Position numbers and translations under genes: made by a program. DNA of 5,524 bases from SOIA01 sp050116035 (lineage in GTDB: Bacteria; Acidobacteriota; Aminicenantia; Aminicenantales; Aminicenantaceae): contig JASFPJ010000241.1 in assembly GCA_050116035.1 (NCBI GenBank), positions 1-5,524 on the forward strand, read 5' to 3'. Shown here in pieces: positions 1-5,393 of this stretch; position 1 is the stretch's first letter, and each line of letters opens with the position of its first letter. Under the pieces are notes generated by a model, which was not told where the DNA came from, searched no databases, and saw only the letters and a list, made by a program, of their open reading frames with translations.

Positions 1-41
1 TCAGGTCAAATAGTCCTTGAATCCTATTTCCAGATCAGATT

Positions 42-47
42 GGAAGG
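42..47 (+). promoter_or_regulatory. Ribosome binding site of the lipoprotein gene
   Basis: GGAAGG, 11 bases before the ATG at 59. The spacing is somewhat long but it supports the internal ATG over the TTG at 17. The lipoprotein signal that begins exactly at that ATG is the stronger argument. Confidence 0.5.
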
Positions 48-58
48 CGCAAAAGAAA

Positions 59-589
59 ATGCCAAAATTAAGATTTTTAACGATTATCTGTATGAGTCTT
101 TTATTGTTTTTTGTATATGGCTGTAAAAAAGGTTCTAATGAAAGCGAGTCCCCAGAAGCGAGTACGCATGAACATCAGCAAGGAGAACAAGCGGGACATG
201 AACATGAACAAGGAGAACAAGCGGGACATGAACACGAACAGGGAGAACATGCAGAAGAAGGCGAAAAAGAAGAACATGCAGGAGAGGGAGAAGAAGCGGG
301 TCAACGGATTTCCATAGACGGAATCCACGATGAAGTTCGAAAAGGAGTACGCTTAATTTTATCTTTTGATAATGAATCTTCTTCTTTCGATGGAACTGTA
401 GAGAATGTAACAGAAAAGACGATTTCCAGAGTCCGTGTTGAAGTTCACCTTTCTAACGGAAATGAATTGGGCCCAACAGAGCCTATCGACCTTGCCCCTG
501 GGAAAAAAGTAAGCGTCAAACTATCAACAGAGGGACAATCATTTAGCTGGTGGAAGGCACATGCTGAGACAGGTGCCTCCGAACATTGA
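59..589 (+). CDS. His/Glu-rich repeat lipoprotein with C-terminal conserved domain
   Basis: Predicted lipoprotein of 176 residues, function unknown. The ATG at 59 is preferred over the TTG at 17 because it opens directly into a lipoprotein signal: basic N-terminus (MPKLR), hydrophobic stretch at residues 6-19 and lipobox VYGC with the lipidated Cys at residue 22. A GGAAGG sits 11 bases upstream. Residues 23-36 are a polar Ser/Glu linker. Residues 37-66 are three 10-residue repeats of the type HEHEQGEQAG, followed by a Glu/Gly/His-rich stretch to about 82. Residues 84-176 form a compact beta-rich domain with the pattern GTVENVTEKTISRVRVEVHL, then LAPGKK and a terminal WWKAHAE, resembling FxLYD-type envelope domains. 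The His clusters suggest binding of a divalent metal such as Zn, Cu or Ni at the cell envelope, which is inference. No metal transport gene is visible nearby. It is transcribed towards trmH. Confidence 0.85.
   Translation: MPKLRFLTIICMSLLLFFVYGCKKGSNESESPEASTHEHQQGEQAGHEHEQGEQAGHEHEQGEHAEEGEKEEHAGEGEEAGQRISIDGIHDEVRKGVRLILSFDNESSSFDGTVENVTEKTISRVRVEVHLSNGNELGPTEPIDLAPGKKVSVKLSTEGQSFSWWKAHAETGASEH
167..256 (+). repeat. Three 30-bp in-frame tandem repeats
   Basis: Units at 167-196, 197-226 and 227-256 each encode ten residues starting with HEH. Units 1 and 2 match at 28 of 30 bases, units 2 and 3 at 25 of 30. The high DNA identity of the first two units suggests a recent duplication, and copy number may vary between strains. 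The repeats lie between the lipid anchor and the folded C-terminal domain of the lipoprotein. Confidence 0.9.
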
Positions 590-654
590 TGCAGAGGAGA
601 ATAAAACCGGATTTGACTTGACATCCCTTGTTAGTTCTTGTGTTGGTTATTCTA

Positions 655-668
655 GTTAAGACGCGACC
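655..668. repeat. 14-bp fragment identical to an arm of the palindromic element
   Basis: GTTAAGACGCGACC occurs here and again at 1429-1442 within the right arm of the palindrome at 1364-1444. No matching opposite arm is found next to it, so it would be a solo or decayed arm. It lies in the 139-base convergent gap between the lipoprotein gene and trmH. A chance 14-bp match in a window of this size is unlikely but not excluded. I see no convincing terminator hairpin with a T-run in this gap. Confidence 0.45.
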
Positions 669-728
669 GCTATTACGATCCCTTTAGGCTTTTTAATTAA
701 GAGGATTAAGCGTAGAAATTTAATTCCC

Positions 729-1328
729 TTATTCTGAGTCCTGTTTGGAGAGGCCCAGCCATTTATCCGTGAAGGTTTTGAATTCTTCTAAGGGCAGTCT
801 TCTTTTTTTGTAATAGCCTTTTTCCTGTCTCTGTTTCATGGCTTCATACAGGATGATTCCCACTGACACGGAGAGGTTGAGGCTTTGAGCCATCCCGACC
901 ATCGGTATCCTGATTTTGTAATCCGATACACCCAGAGCTTCTTCTGAGATACCTTCGGCTTCGTTTCCGAAAACGACAGCTAGAGGTTGGGTGTAGTCCA
1001 GGTCCAAATAGGAAAGGCTGTCTTTACTGAGATGGGTAGCGACGATTTTGAATCCTTTTGTCTTCAGCTGTGTCAGGCAATCTGTACTTGATGTGTGATA
1101 ATGAAATTGAAGCCATTTTTCAGCTCGAGTCGAGATGGCTTCGTTCACCGGGAAAGATTCTCCACTTGCGGAGATGATGTCCAGATTCAGGATTCCTGCG
1201 GCGTCGCAGGTCCGGACAACAGCGCTGGCATTATGAGTGTTCTTCACTTCCTCCAGGACAACTCTGAGATCGGGCTGCCTGAGGGAAAGAACTCTTTTGA
1301 CTTTCTCAGTTCTTTCTTTTGTGGGCAC
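729..1328 (-). CDS. trmH: tRNA (guanosine-2'-O)-methyltransferase TrmH (SpoU/SPOUT family)
   Basis: S-adenosylmethionine-dependent ribose methyltransferase, 199 residues, expected to form Gm18 in the D-loop of tRNAs in the cytoplasm. All three SPOUT motifs are visible: motif 1 NTHNASAVVRT at residues 30-40 with the conserved Arg39, motif 2 VVFGNEAEGI at 118-127, and motif 3 starting IPMVGMAQSLNLSVS at 141-155, which builds the trefoil-knot cofactor site. The N-terminal LRQPDL (16-21) and the QRQEKGYY after motif 3 match E. coli TrmH rather than the rRNA enzyme RlmB. It is shorter than E. coli TrmH (229 residues) and close to the short Thermus form. The start is a GTG at 1328, which gives the family's usual distance to RQPDL, although the best ribosome binding site lies 18 bases upstream. 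It is the last gene of the - strand series, separated from the preceding gene by a palindromic repeat, so it may have its own expression. Confidence 0.9.
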   Translation of the reverse strand: MPTKERTEKVKRVLSLRQPDLRVVLEEVKNTHNASAVVRTCDAAGILNLDIISASGESFPVNEAISTRAEKWLQFHYHTSSTDCLTQLKTKGFKIVATHLSKDSLSYLDLDYTQPLAVVFGNEAEGISEEALGVSDYKIRIPMVGMAQSLNLSVSVGIILYEAMKQRQEKGYYKKRRLPLEEFKTFTDKWLGLSKQDSE

Positions 1329-1346
1329 AGAAAAAATATAACAAAG

Positions 1347-1354
1347 CCTCTCTT
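1347..1354 (-). promoter_or_regulatory. Probable ribosome binding site of trmH with odd spacing
   Basis: AAGAGAGG on the - strand. It stands 18 bases from the GTG at 1328, too far for an ordinary site, but 9 bases from an in-frame ATT at 1337-1335. Either the GTG is used with a weak site or translation starts at the rare ATT codon, adding three residues. There is an in-frame TAA just upstream, so no longer start is possible. Confidence 0.35.
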
Positions 1355-1363
1355 AAAATGAAA

Positions 1364-1444
1364 GGGGTCGCATCTTAACATTTAACATTACGTACGAAAA
1401 AAACAATTATTGCTCTTGAATGTTAAATGTTAAGACGCGACCCC
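1364..1444. repeat. 81-bp palindromic element with 26-bp inverted arms (REP/MITE-like)
   Basis: Left arm 1364-1389 begins GGGGTCGCATCTTAACATTT and right arm 1419-1444 ends TTAAGACGCGACCCC. The arms are complementary at 25 of 26 positions, the single exception being A1372 against C1436. The 29-base loop (1390-1418) contains the small palindrome CGTACG and a run of A. No clear target-site duplication flanks it. The structure fits a non-autonomous element of the REP type moved by an IS200/IS605-like Y1 transposase, or a short MITE; neither transposase is in the window. On the - strand it forms a strong hairpin between the membrane methyltransferase gene and trmH, followed by a T-rich stretch (TTTCATTTT), so a role as a weak terminator or RNA-processing site is possible. 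Confidence 0.85.
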
Positions 1445-1989
1445 AATAAGAATTTGGCCAGTAGAATCAGCCAGAAGAAAGCTGTCCCGAAAATAGCTCT
1501 CCATTCCTTGTTTTCCCTGAAAGTCCTCCAACTGAATCTGCTTTTATTTGGAGTGGAGAAAGGTTTCAAAGAGGGAAGAAAGAGGGGCGTTTTTTTTCTG
1601 TATTCCTCATATTCCGCTGGAAAGAGTTTCTTCATCCTCTCTTTTTCTGTATGAATGACCAGAGGATAAAAGAGGAGAAAATAGGCCAAAAATATACACA
1701 GACCCCACAGGGAGTGGGAGGCGATGACAATACCGAATCCGATGATTAAATTTCCCAGATAGAGGGGATTTCTTGTGTACATGTACGGGCCAGAGATAGT
1801 CAACTCTTTTTGCTTCCTGAGGTGTCCTGCGGCCCACATTCTTAAAAGAAGGCCGAGAATGCATACAGCCAGCCCTCCTAATAAAGAAATGAGGTCGGGT
1901 TTGGCCAGTATCACGACCAGGATAACACCTATGAGGCCAGCTCTGACTCTCCACCCATAAACTCTCTTCTTGAAATCGGCTTTAGGCAT
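1423..1989 (-). CDS. Integral-membrane methyltransferase, isoprenylcysteine/phospholipid methyltransferase (ICMT/PEMT) family
   Basis: 188-residue membrane enzyme expected to use S-adenosylmethionine to methylate a lipid or a lipid-linked carboxyl or phosphate group. Hydrophobic segments are at about 17-29, 34-52, 79-94, 95-112 and 167-182. The family signature is clear: GPYMYTRNPLYLGN at 67-80, then after two further helices a Glu-rich segment EKERMKKLFPAEYEEYRKK at 115-133, matching the cofactor-binding C-terminal part of PF04191-type enzymes. The ATG at 1989 overlaps the stop of the heptosyltransferase gene by 8 bases (ATGCCTAA), which indicates translational coupling. Bacteria generally lack prenylated CaaX proteins, so the annotation name does not give the substrate. 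The position in a heptose operon suggests a lipopolysaccharide-related lipid, but this is inference. The last six residues (GSRLNI, 183-188) and the stop codon are encoded by the right arm of the palindromic element, so the native C-terminus has probably been replaced. Confidence 0.85.
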   Translation of the reverse strand: MPKADFKKRVYGWRVRAGLIGVILVVILAKPDLISLLGGLAVCILGLLLRMWAAGHLRKQKELTISGPYMYTRNPLYLGNLIIGFGIVIASHSLWGLCIFLAYFLLFYPLVIHTEKERMKKLFPAEYEEYRKKTPLFLPSLKPFSTPNKSRFSWRTFRENKEWRAIFGTAFFWLILLAKFLLGSRLNI

Positions 1990-3013
1990 GTTTTTCTAAT
2001 AATTGGACGCTCAGAGCCTCCACTTCCTTTGGAGTAATTTTCTTGAGGCATTCCAGACTCGAACAGCTCCTTTTGTAGCAGTAGCTGCACTCTATTTCGT
2101 GAAAAGCCACTTTGTCTTGGGGACTGAACGGTCCGTTTCTTGTGGGATTGGTGGGACCGAAGATTCCAACCAAAGGACGAGAAAACGCACAAGCGACTTG
2201 AAGCGCAAACGTATCTCCGCTGATGAGTAAGGAGGCTTTTTTTACCAACGCCATGACTTCTTTCAGAGAGAAGTCAGGAGAGAGCGGGATCTGAGATTTT
2301 TGATGGATTTCCTCAGCCAGCGCTTTCTCTTTCTCGTTCCCCCAGAGAATGAGTAGAAACAGGTCCTTTGACTTCAACATGTTGATCAGCTCGACCCAGT
2401 TCTCCGAAAACCATCTCTTTGTTTTCCAGGCCGCGCCAACGTTTAAAACAACGAGTTTTTTCTTTCCGTCATATTCGATTTTTCGAAGTTTTTCTTTGAC
2501 CGATTGAGCATACTCATCCGGAAGATTAAGGGGAAACTCATACTGTGTTTCCATTATTTCTAACAGGGTGAGTAATCTTAAATTTTTATCGATCACATGG
2601 ATAGTCTCCGGGACCTCTTCCAGTCTGTCCGTGTAAAACAGCCCGGCTTGGGATTCTCTTAAGTTCTTCCTGTGGAATCCTATTCTTTTCGTCGCTTTGG
2701 AGAGATAGGCAATGAGGCCAGATTTAATCAATCCCTGAAAATCAAGGGCAATCTGATTCTTGTTCTTGATGTCTTTCTTGAGAGTTGAAACTTCTCTCCA
2801 GAATCTTCTGGTGTTGATCCGCCATCCTTCAGTATGCGCCACAATGATCTTATCGATTCCAGGGACCAATTCCAGAATTTCCTTTCCTTTATCCTCGACA
2901 ACCCAGGAAATAGTCCCTTTCGGGAATTTTTTCCGAAGAGCACAAAAAGCCGGGAGTGTATGGATGATATCCCCGAGGGAGCTGAGCCGGATGATTAAGA
3001 AATTGTCTGTCAT
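1982..3013 (-). CDS. waaC: Glycosyltransferase family 9, lipopolysaccharide heptosyltransferase I-like
   Basis: 343-residue cytoplasmic, membrane-associated transferase expected to add heptose from ADP-heptose to Kdo of the lipid A core. The N-terminal domain starts with RLSSLGDIIHTLPA (9-22), including the Asp15 that corresponds to the catalytic Asp of WaaC, and contains ALDFQGLIKSGL (89-100) and IGFHRKNLRE (111-120). The C-terminal domain has NVGAAWKTKRW (191-201), LWGNEKE (223-229), SGDTFALQ (265-272) and GIFGPTNPTRNGPF (283-296). The DTGxxH segment usual in the family reads DTFALQ here. A cysteine cluster, Cys309, 312, 317 and 322, lies near the C-terminus, as in many GT9 proteins. AGGA stands 8 bases before the ATG. 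The gene follows rfaE2 after 14 bases and overlaps the methyltransferase gene. GT9 members are hard to assign precisely; heptosyltransferase II or another heptose transferase is the main alternative. Confidence 0.85.
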   Translation of the reverse strand: MTDNFLIIRLSSLGDIIHTLPAFCALRKKFPKGTISWVVEDKGKEILELVPGIDKIIVAHTEGWRINTRRFWREVSTLKKDIKNKNQIALDFQGLIKSGLIAYLSKATKRIGFHRKNLRESQAGLFYTDRLEEVPETIHVIDKNLRLLTLLEIMETQYEFPLNLPDEYAQSVKEKLRKIEYDGKKKLVVLNVGAAWKTKRWFSENWVELINMLKSKDLFLLILWGNEKEKALAEEIHQKSQIPLSPDFSLKEVMALVKKASLLISGDTFALQVACAFSRPLVGIFGPTNPTRNGPFSPQDKVAFHEIECSYCYKRSCSSLECLKKITPKEVEALSVQLLEKHA

Positions 3014-3021
3014 GATTTCAT

Positions 3022-3025
3022 TCCT
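3022..3025 (-). promoter_or_regulatory. Ribosome binding site of the heptosyltransferase gene
   Basis: AGGA on the - strand, 8 bases before the ATG at 3013, within the 14-base gap after rfaE2. It is one of the few well-placed sites in the cluster and supports the chosen start. Confidence 0.55.
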
Positions 3026-3027
3026 GC

Positions 3028-3543
3028 TTATTCCTCTTCTTCCAGTTTTGAGGCGATCTCTTCGATAAGTTGAGAGGTTGACTTGATTTTCGGTCCTCCT
3101 GTGATGGCGATGGTGCCACCATATTTTTTAACTGTCTCTTTTTCAGGAACCGTGTCTTCTGTGTAGTCTGAACCTTTGGCATGAATATCTGGCTTGAGCG
3201 CGAGGAGAATTTTCTCCACGTTGAGTTCATCGAAAAAGGTGACATAATCGACAAAATAAAAAGAAGAAATAATCTCTTCCCTCTCCTTCTCCTGGAGTAT
3301 GGGCCTTCCTTTCCCTTTAAGTGTGCGGACCGAGGTATCGCTGTTCAGGGCCACGACCAGCACATCTCCTTTATCCCTGGATTCTTTCAAGTATCTGATA
3401 TGGCCGACATGAATCAGGTCAAAGCATCCGTTAGCCAACACGACTTTTTCCCCTTTTTGCTTATGGCCATTGATGATTTCGATGAGCTGTTCGAGTGAGT
3501 GTCGCTTTTTCAATTTAAGAAAGGATAGCCTCTTTGAGCTCAT
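3028..3543 (-). CDS. rfaE2: D-glycero-beta-D-manno-heptose 1-phosphate adenylyltransferase (RfaE domain II)
   Basis: 171-residue cytoplasmic nucleotidyltransferase that joins AMP from ATP to heptose 1-phosphate, giving ADP-D-glycero-beta-D-manno-heptose for lipopolysaccharide core synthesis. The cytidylyltransferase-like fold is shown by NGCFDLIHVGH at 38-48 with the HxGH signature, ALNSD at 65-69, KGKGRP at 76-81, the family-typical KGSDYTEDTVPE at 123-134, and the C-terminal STSQLIEEI (155-163). In E. coli this is the C-terminal half of the fused HldE; here it stands alone. The ATG at 3543 lies 29 bases inside the end of rfaE1 in the next frame and has no clear ribosome binding site. A TTG at 3513, just after the rfaE1 stop, is an alternative that would shorten the protein by ten residues and remove no conserved part. 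Confidence 0.93.
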   Translation of the reverse strand: MSSKRLSFLKLKKRHSLEQLIEIINGHKQKGEKVVLANGCFDLIHVGHIRYLKESRDKGDVLVVALNSDTSVRTLKGKGRPILQEKEREEIISSFYFVDYVTFFDELNVEKILLALKPDIHAKGSDYTEDTVPEKETVKKYGGTIAITGGPKIKSTSQLIEEIASKLEEEE

Positions 3544-4516
3544 TGACGGTTAATGTGGCCGTGCCTTTTTTCATGACCACCACGCTGCCCGCGTAGTTCG
3601 CCAATCGAGAGGCCTGTTTGAAGGAGGCTCCACAGGTCAGGGCAAGAGTGAAAACGCTGATAACTGTATCCCCAGCTCCTGTGACATCGACAATGTCGGT
3701 TGTGCCGTGAATCGGAATGGGATAGGGTGGTTTTCCTTTTTCAAAGAGAACCATTCCCTGGGACCCTCTGGTGATGAGGATGGCTTCTGCGTCAGTCTTG
3801 TTCAGGAGTTCTTTACCTGCTTTTTTAAGGACCTGGGTATTGTCGTCTATCTGGATGTGCAGAGCTCCCTCGACCTCGGGTTCATTAGGAGTGGAAACAG
3901 TGATGCCCTTGAAATTCAGGAGCTGGAACCGGGAATCCAGAGCGACCGGGATTTTCTTTTTTTTAACCTGCGGAAGGACTCGGTTGAAGACATCCTTTTT
4001 AACTGTGGCGTAATTATAGTCTGAGATGAGCAGGGCTTGAGTTCGACTTAAAGAGCTAGAGAGAAGCTTGTGAAGCTTTTGTTTTGTTTCGTTGCTCTCC
4101 GGGACTTTTCTCTCCCGGTCGATCCTGAGAATTTGCTGTTTTCTGGCTGTTTCTTCACCTGCTAAGATTCTGGTTTTTATCGGTGTCAGAAGTTTTTTAT
4201 CCGTGATTAGGTATTCCGTGGATATGTTTTTCTGTTTCAGAATCCGGAGAATCCTTTTCCCGGAATCGTCCGCTCCGAGCAGGCCGATAGGCAGGGGGTT
4301 TGCACCCAATGCTTTGAGATTCAGGACAGAATTTCCTGCGCCCCCGAGGGAATACCCGCTTTTTCTGTAGCTGAGAATGAGGACTGGCGCTTCCCTGGAG
4401 ATACGGCGAGTGGTCCCAAAAATATATTCGTCCAGGATAAAATCTCCCCATACTGCAATTTGTTTCCCTCCGAAATTATCGACGAGATGGAGAAGATTTT
4501 TTTTCTCTTTATTCAC
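3515..4516 (-). CDS. rfaE1: D-glycero-beta-D-manno-heptose-7-phosphate kinase (RfaE domain I, PfkB/ribokinase family)
   Basis: 333-residue cytoplasmic sugar kinase that phosphorylates heptose 7-phosphate at C1 with ATP, the step before GmhB and RfaE2. Family features in order: GDFILDEYIFG (24-34), RISREAPV (38-45), the LGGAGN substrate loop (57-62), STPNEPE (208-214), TRGSQGM (249-255) and DVTGAGDT (277-284), where Asp283 is the expected catalytic base and GAGD the anion hole. RISREAPV and the direct link to rfaE2 identify it as the heptose kinase rather than another PfkB sugar kinase. Two segments differ from E. coli HldE: SDYNYATV (165-172) in place of a DYAKG-like turn and LDSRF (193-197) in place of IDPKG. 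The start is a GTG at 4516 without a good ribosome binding site; no other plausible start exists close by. The gene begins a tightly packed operon, and the 130 bases before it may hold the promoter. Confidence 0.92.
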   Translation of the reverse strand: MNKEKKNLLHLVDNFGGKQIAVWGDFILDEYIFGTTRRISREAPVLILSYRKSGYSLGGAGNSVLNLKALGANPLPIGLLGADDSGKRILRILKQKNISTEYLITDKKLLTPIKTRILAGEETARKQQILRIDRERKVPESNETKQKLHKLLSSSLSRTQALLISDYNYATVKKDVFNRVLPQVKKKKIPVALDSRFQLLNFKGITVSTPNEPEVEGALHIQIDDNTQVLKKAGKELLNKTDAEAILITRGSQGMVLFEKGKPPYPIPIHGTTDIVDVTGAGDTVISVFTLALTCGASFKQASRLANYAGSVVVMKKGTATLTVNELKEAILS

Positions 4517-4533
4517 TGGACTGTAGGCAAAGA

Positions 4534-4562
4534 TTTTTATCAGAAAAGAGCGAAAAGGTCAA
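4534..4562 (-). promoter_or_regulatory. Possible sigma-70-type promoter for the heptose operon
   Basis: On the - strand TTGACC (4562-4557), a 17-base spacer and TAAAAA (4539-4534). The -35 box matches five of six consensus bases, the -10 box four of six. Transcription would start close to the GTG of rfaE1 and leave a very short leader. An imperfect inverted pair TGACA/TGTCA (4564-4568 and 4577-4581) lies immediately upstream and could be an operator, or chance. The 130-base gap 4517-4646 shows nothing else distinct. Confidence 0.3.
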
Positions 4563-4646
4563 ATGACAAAGAATTGTGTCAAAGAGTTGCGGGCCAGAAA
4601 CCGGAAAGCCTGAAAAACAGAAGAGATGATAAAGCGTTGATTAATT

Positions 4647-5393
4647 TTACGTCTTATTATTAATTTTTTGGATAACTTCCAGTATCTTCTTCGCTCTTTT
4701 TCGTGCAGGTTCGACCAAGTCTTCATCTGATGGACTGAATGTTTTTTTGAGAAACTTGTCGATTTGAAGAGCTGTCCTTTCCAGGTAGTTCAGCCTCCAG
4801 GAATCATCAGGCGCTTTCTCACCCCAGAGCTTCCGTGGTCCCTCGAAACCGCCTTCCGCGAGGTACCAGTCTTTTATGTACTGAAAACCTGCTTTAAACA
4901 AAAGAGAGCCGAGGGGAGTCACTGCAGGGGGAAAGCCTAAACTCAATGACTTCACTGTGTCTGCATGAATCTTTTGCTCCCCTTCGTAGGAGACCATGAG
5001 ATGTCCCCCAGGAGGAATCATGTCGCCGAGTAGTCTGAAGAGTTTGAGCCCTGATTCTGATTTGTTTAAAGAGTATTTTTCTTGCCTATTCTTTGGGTCT
5101 TGAAATTGGACTTCATCCCTGTAATCAATGTCCATCCATGGCTGGACTCCATCCTTTCCTCCAGAGCTGTAGATTCCCTTTATCACAGGATACGCGCTGA
5201 GAATGTCTCGGGGATTTCGAAGAAAGAGTTTGAATCCTTTCCAACCGCTTAAACGAAGCTGTTTGACTTCTCCAAGGTGAAGTCTGAAGTCGTTCACACT
5301 TTTGTTATGAAGTCTGTTTAAAGGATGATGTTTTCTGTTTGAATTCATTGTCTCGTTGAAAAATGTATTGAAAACTTTCTGGAATGGATTCAC
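4647..5393 (-). CDS. Conserved protein of unknown function, possibly DUF1122-like
   Basis: Soluble protein of 248 residues without signal peptide or membrane segment. I cannot assign a function. The central part carries strong motif-like blocks: PPGGHLMVSYEG (127-138), GFPPAVTPLGSLLFKAGF (153-170) and DWYLAEGGFEGPRKLWGEK (175-193). These recall DUF1122, a family of uncharacterised archaeal and bacterial proteins, but this is from memory and unverified. The pattern of a small domain that closes over a GG-hLMV strand could suit a methyltransferase- or acetyltransferase-like fold; this is a guess. The C-terminus (206-245) is Lys/Glu-rich and probably helical. The GTG at 5393 has no ribosome binding site; an ATG at 5348 (residue 16) is an equally possible start. 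It precedes rfaE1 by 130 bases on the same strand, so a link to envelope synthesis is possible but not shown. Confidence 0.75.
   Translation of the reverse strand: MNPFQKVFNTFFNETMNSNRKHHPLNRLHNKSVNDFRLHLGEVKQLRLSGWKGFKLFLRNPRDILSAYPVIKGIYSSGGKDGVQPWMDIDYRDEVQFQDPKNRQEKYSLNKSESGLKLFRLLGDMIPPGGHLMVSYEGEQKIHADTVKSLSLGFPPAVTPLGSLLFKAGFQYIKDWYLAEGGFEGPRKLWGEKAPDDSWRLNYLERTALQIDKFLKKTFSPSDEDLVEPARKRAKKILEVIQKINNKT

Noticed and set aside
3..16. AGGTCAAATAGTCC at the left end resembles the reverse complement of 5501-5514 (13 of 14 bases)
   Set aside because: Several such one-mismatch 14-bp pairs are expected by chance in a window this long, and no further similarity surrounds them.
101..328. Antisense and alternate-frame open frames over the lipoprotein repeats
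   Set aside because: Their repetitive sequence is only the 30-bp repeats read in other frames; the + frame has a signal peptide, lipobox and folded domain.
590..728. Possible shared terminator between the convergent lipoprotein and trmH genes
   Set aside because: No stem of useful length followed by a T-run on either strand.
1364..1444. CRISPR repeat or attachment site reading of the palindrome
   Set aside because: Single unit, no spacers, no cas or integrase gene; a palindromic dispersed element explains it better.
4577..4582. Perfect TTGACA (- strand) upstream of rfaE1 as a -35 box
   Set aside because: No acceptable -10 box at 16-18 bases; the TTGACC further downstream pairs better.
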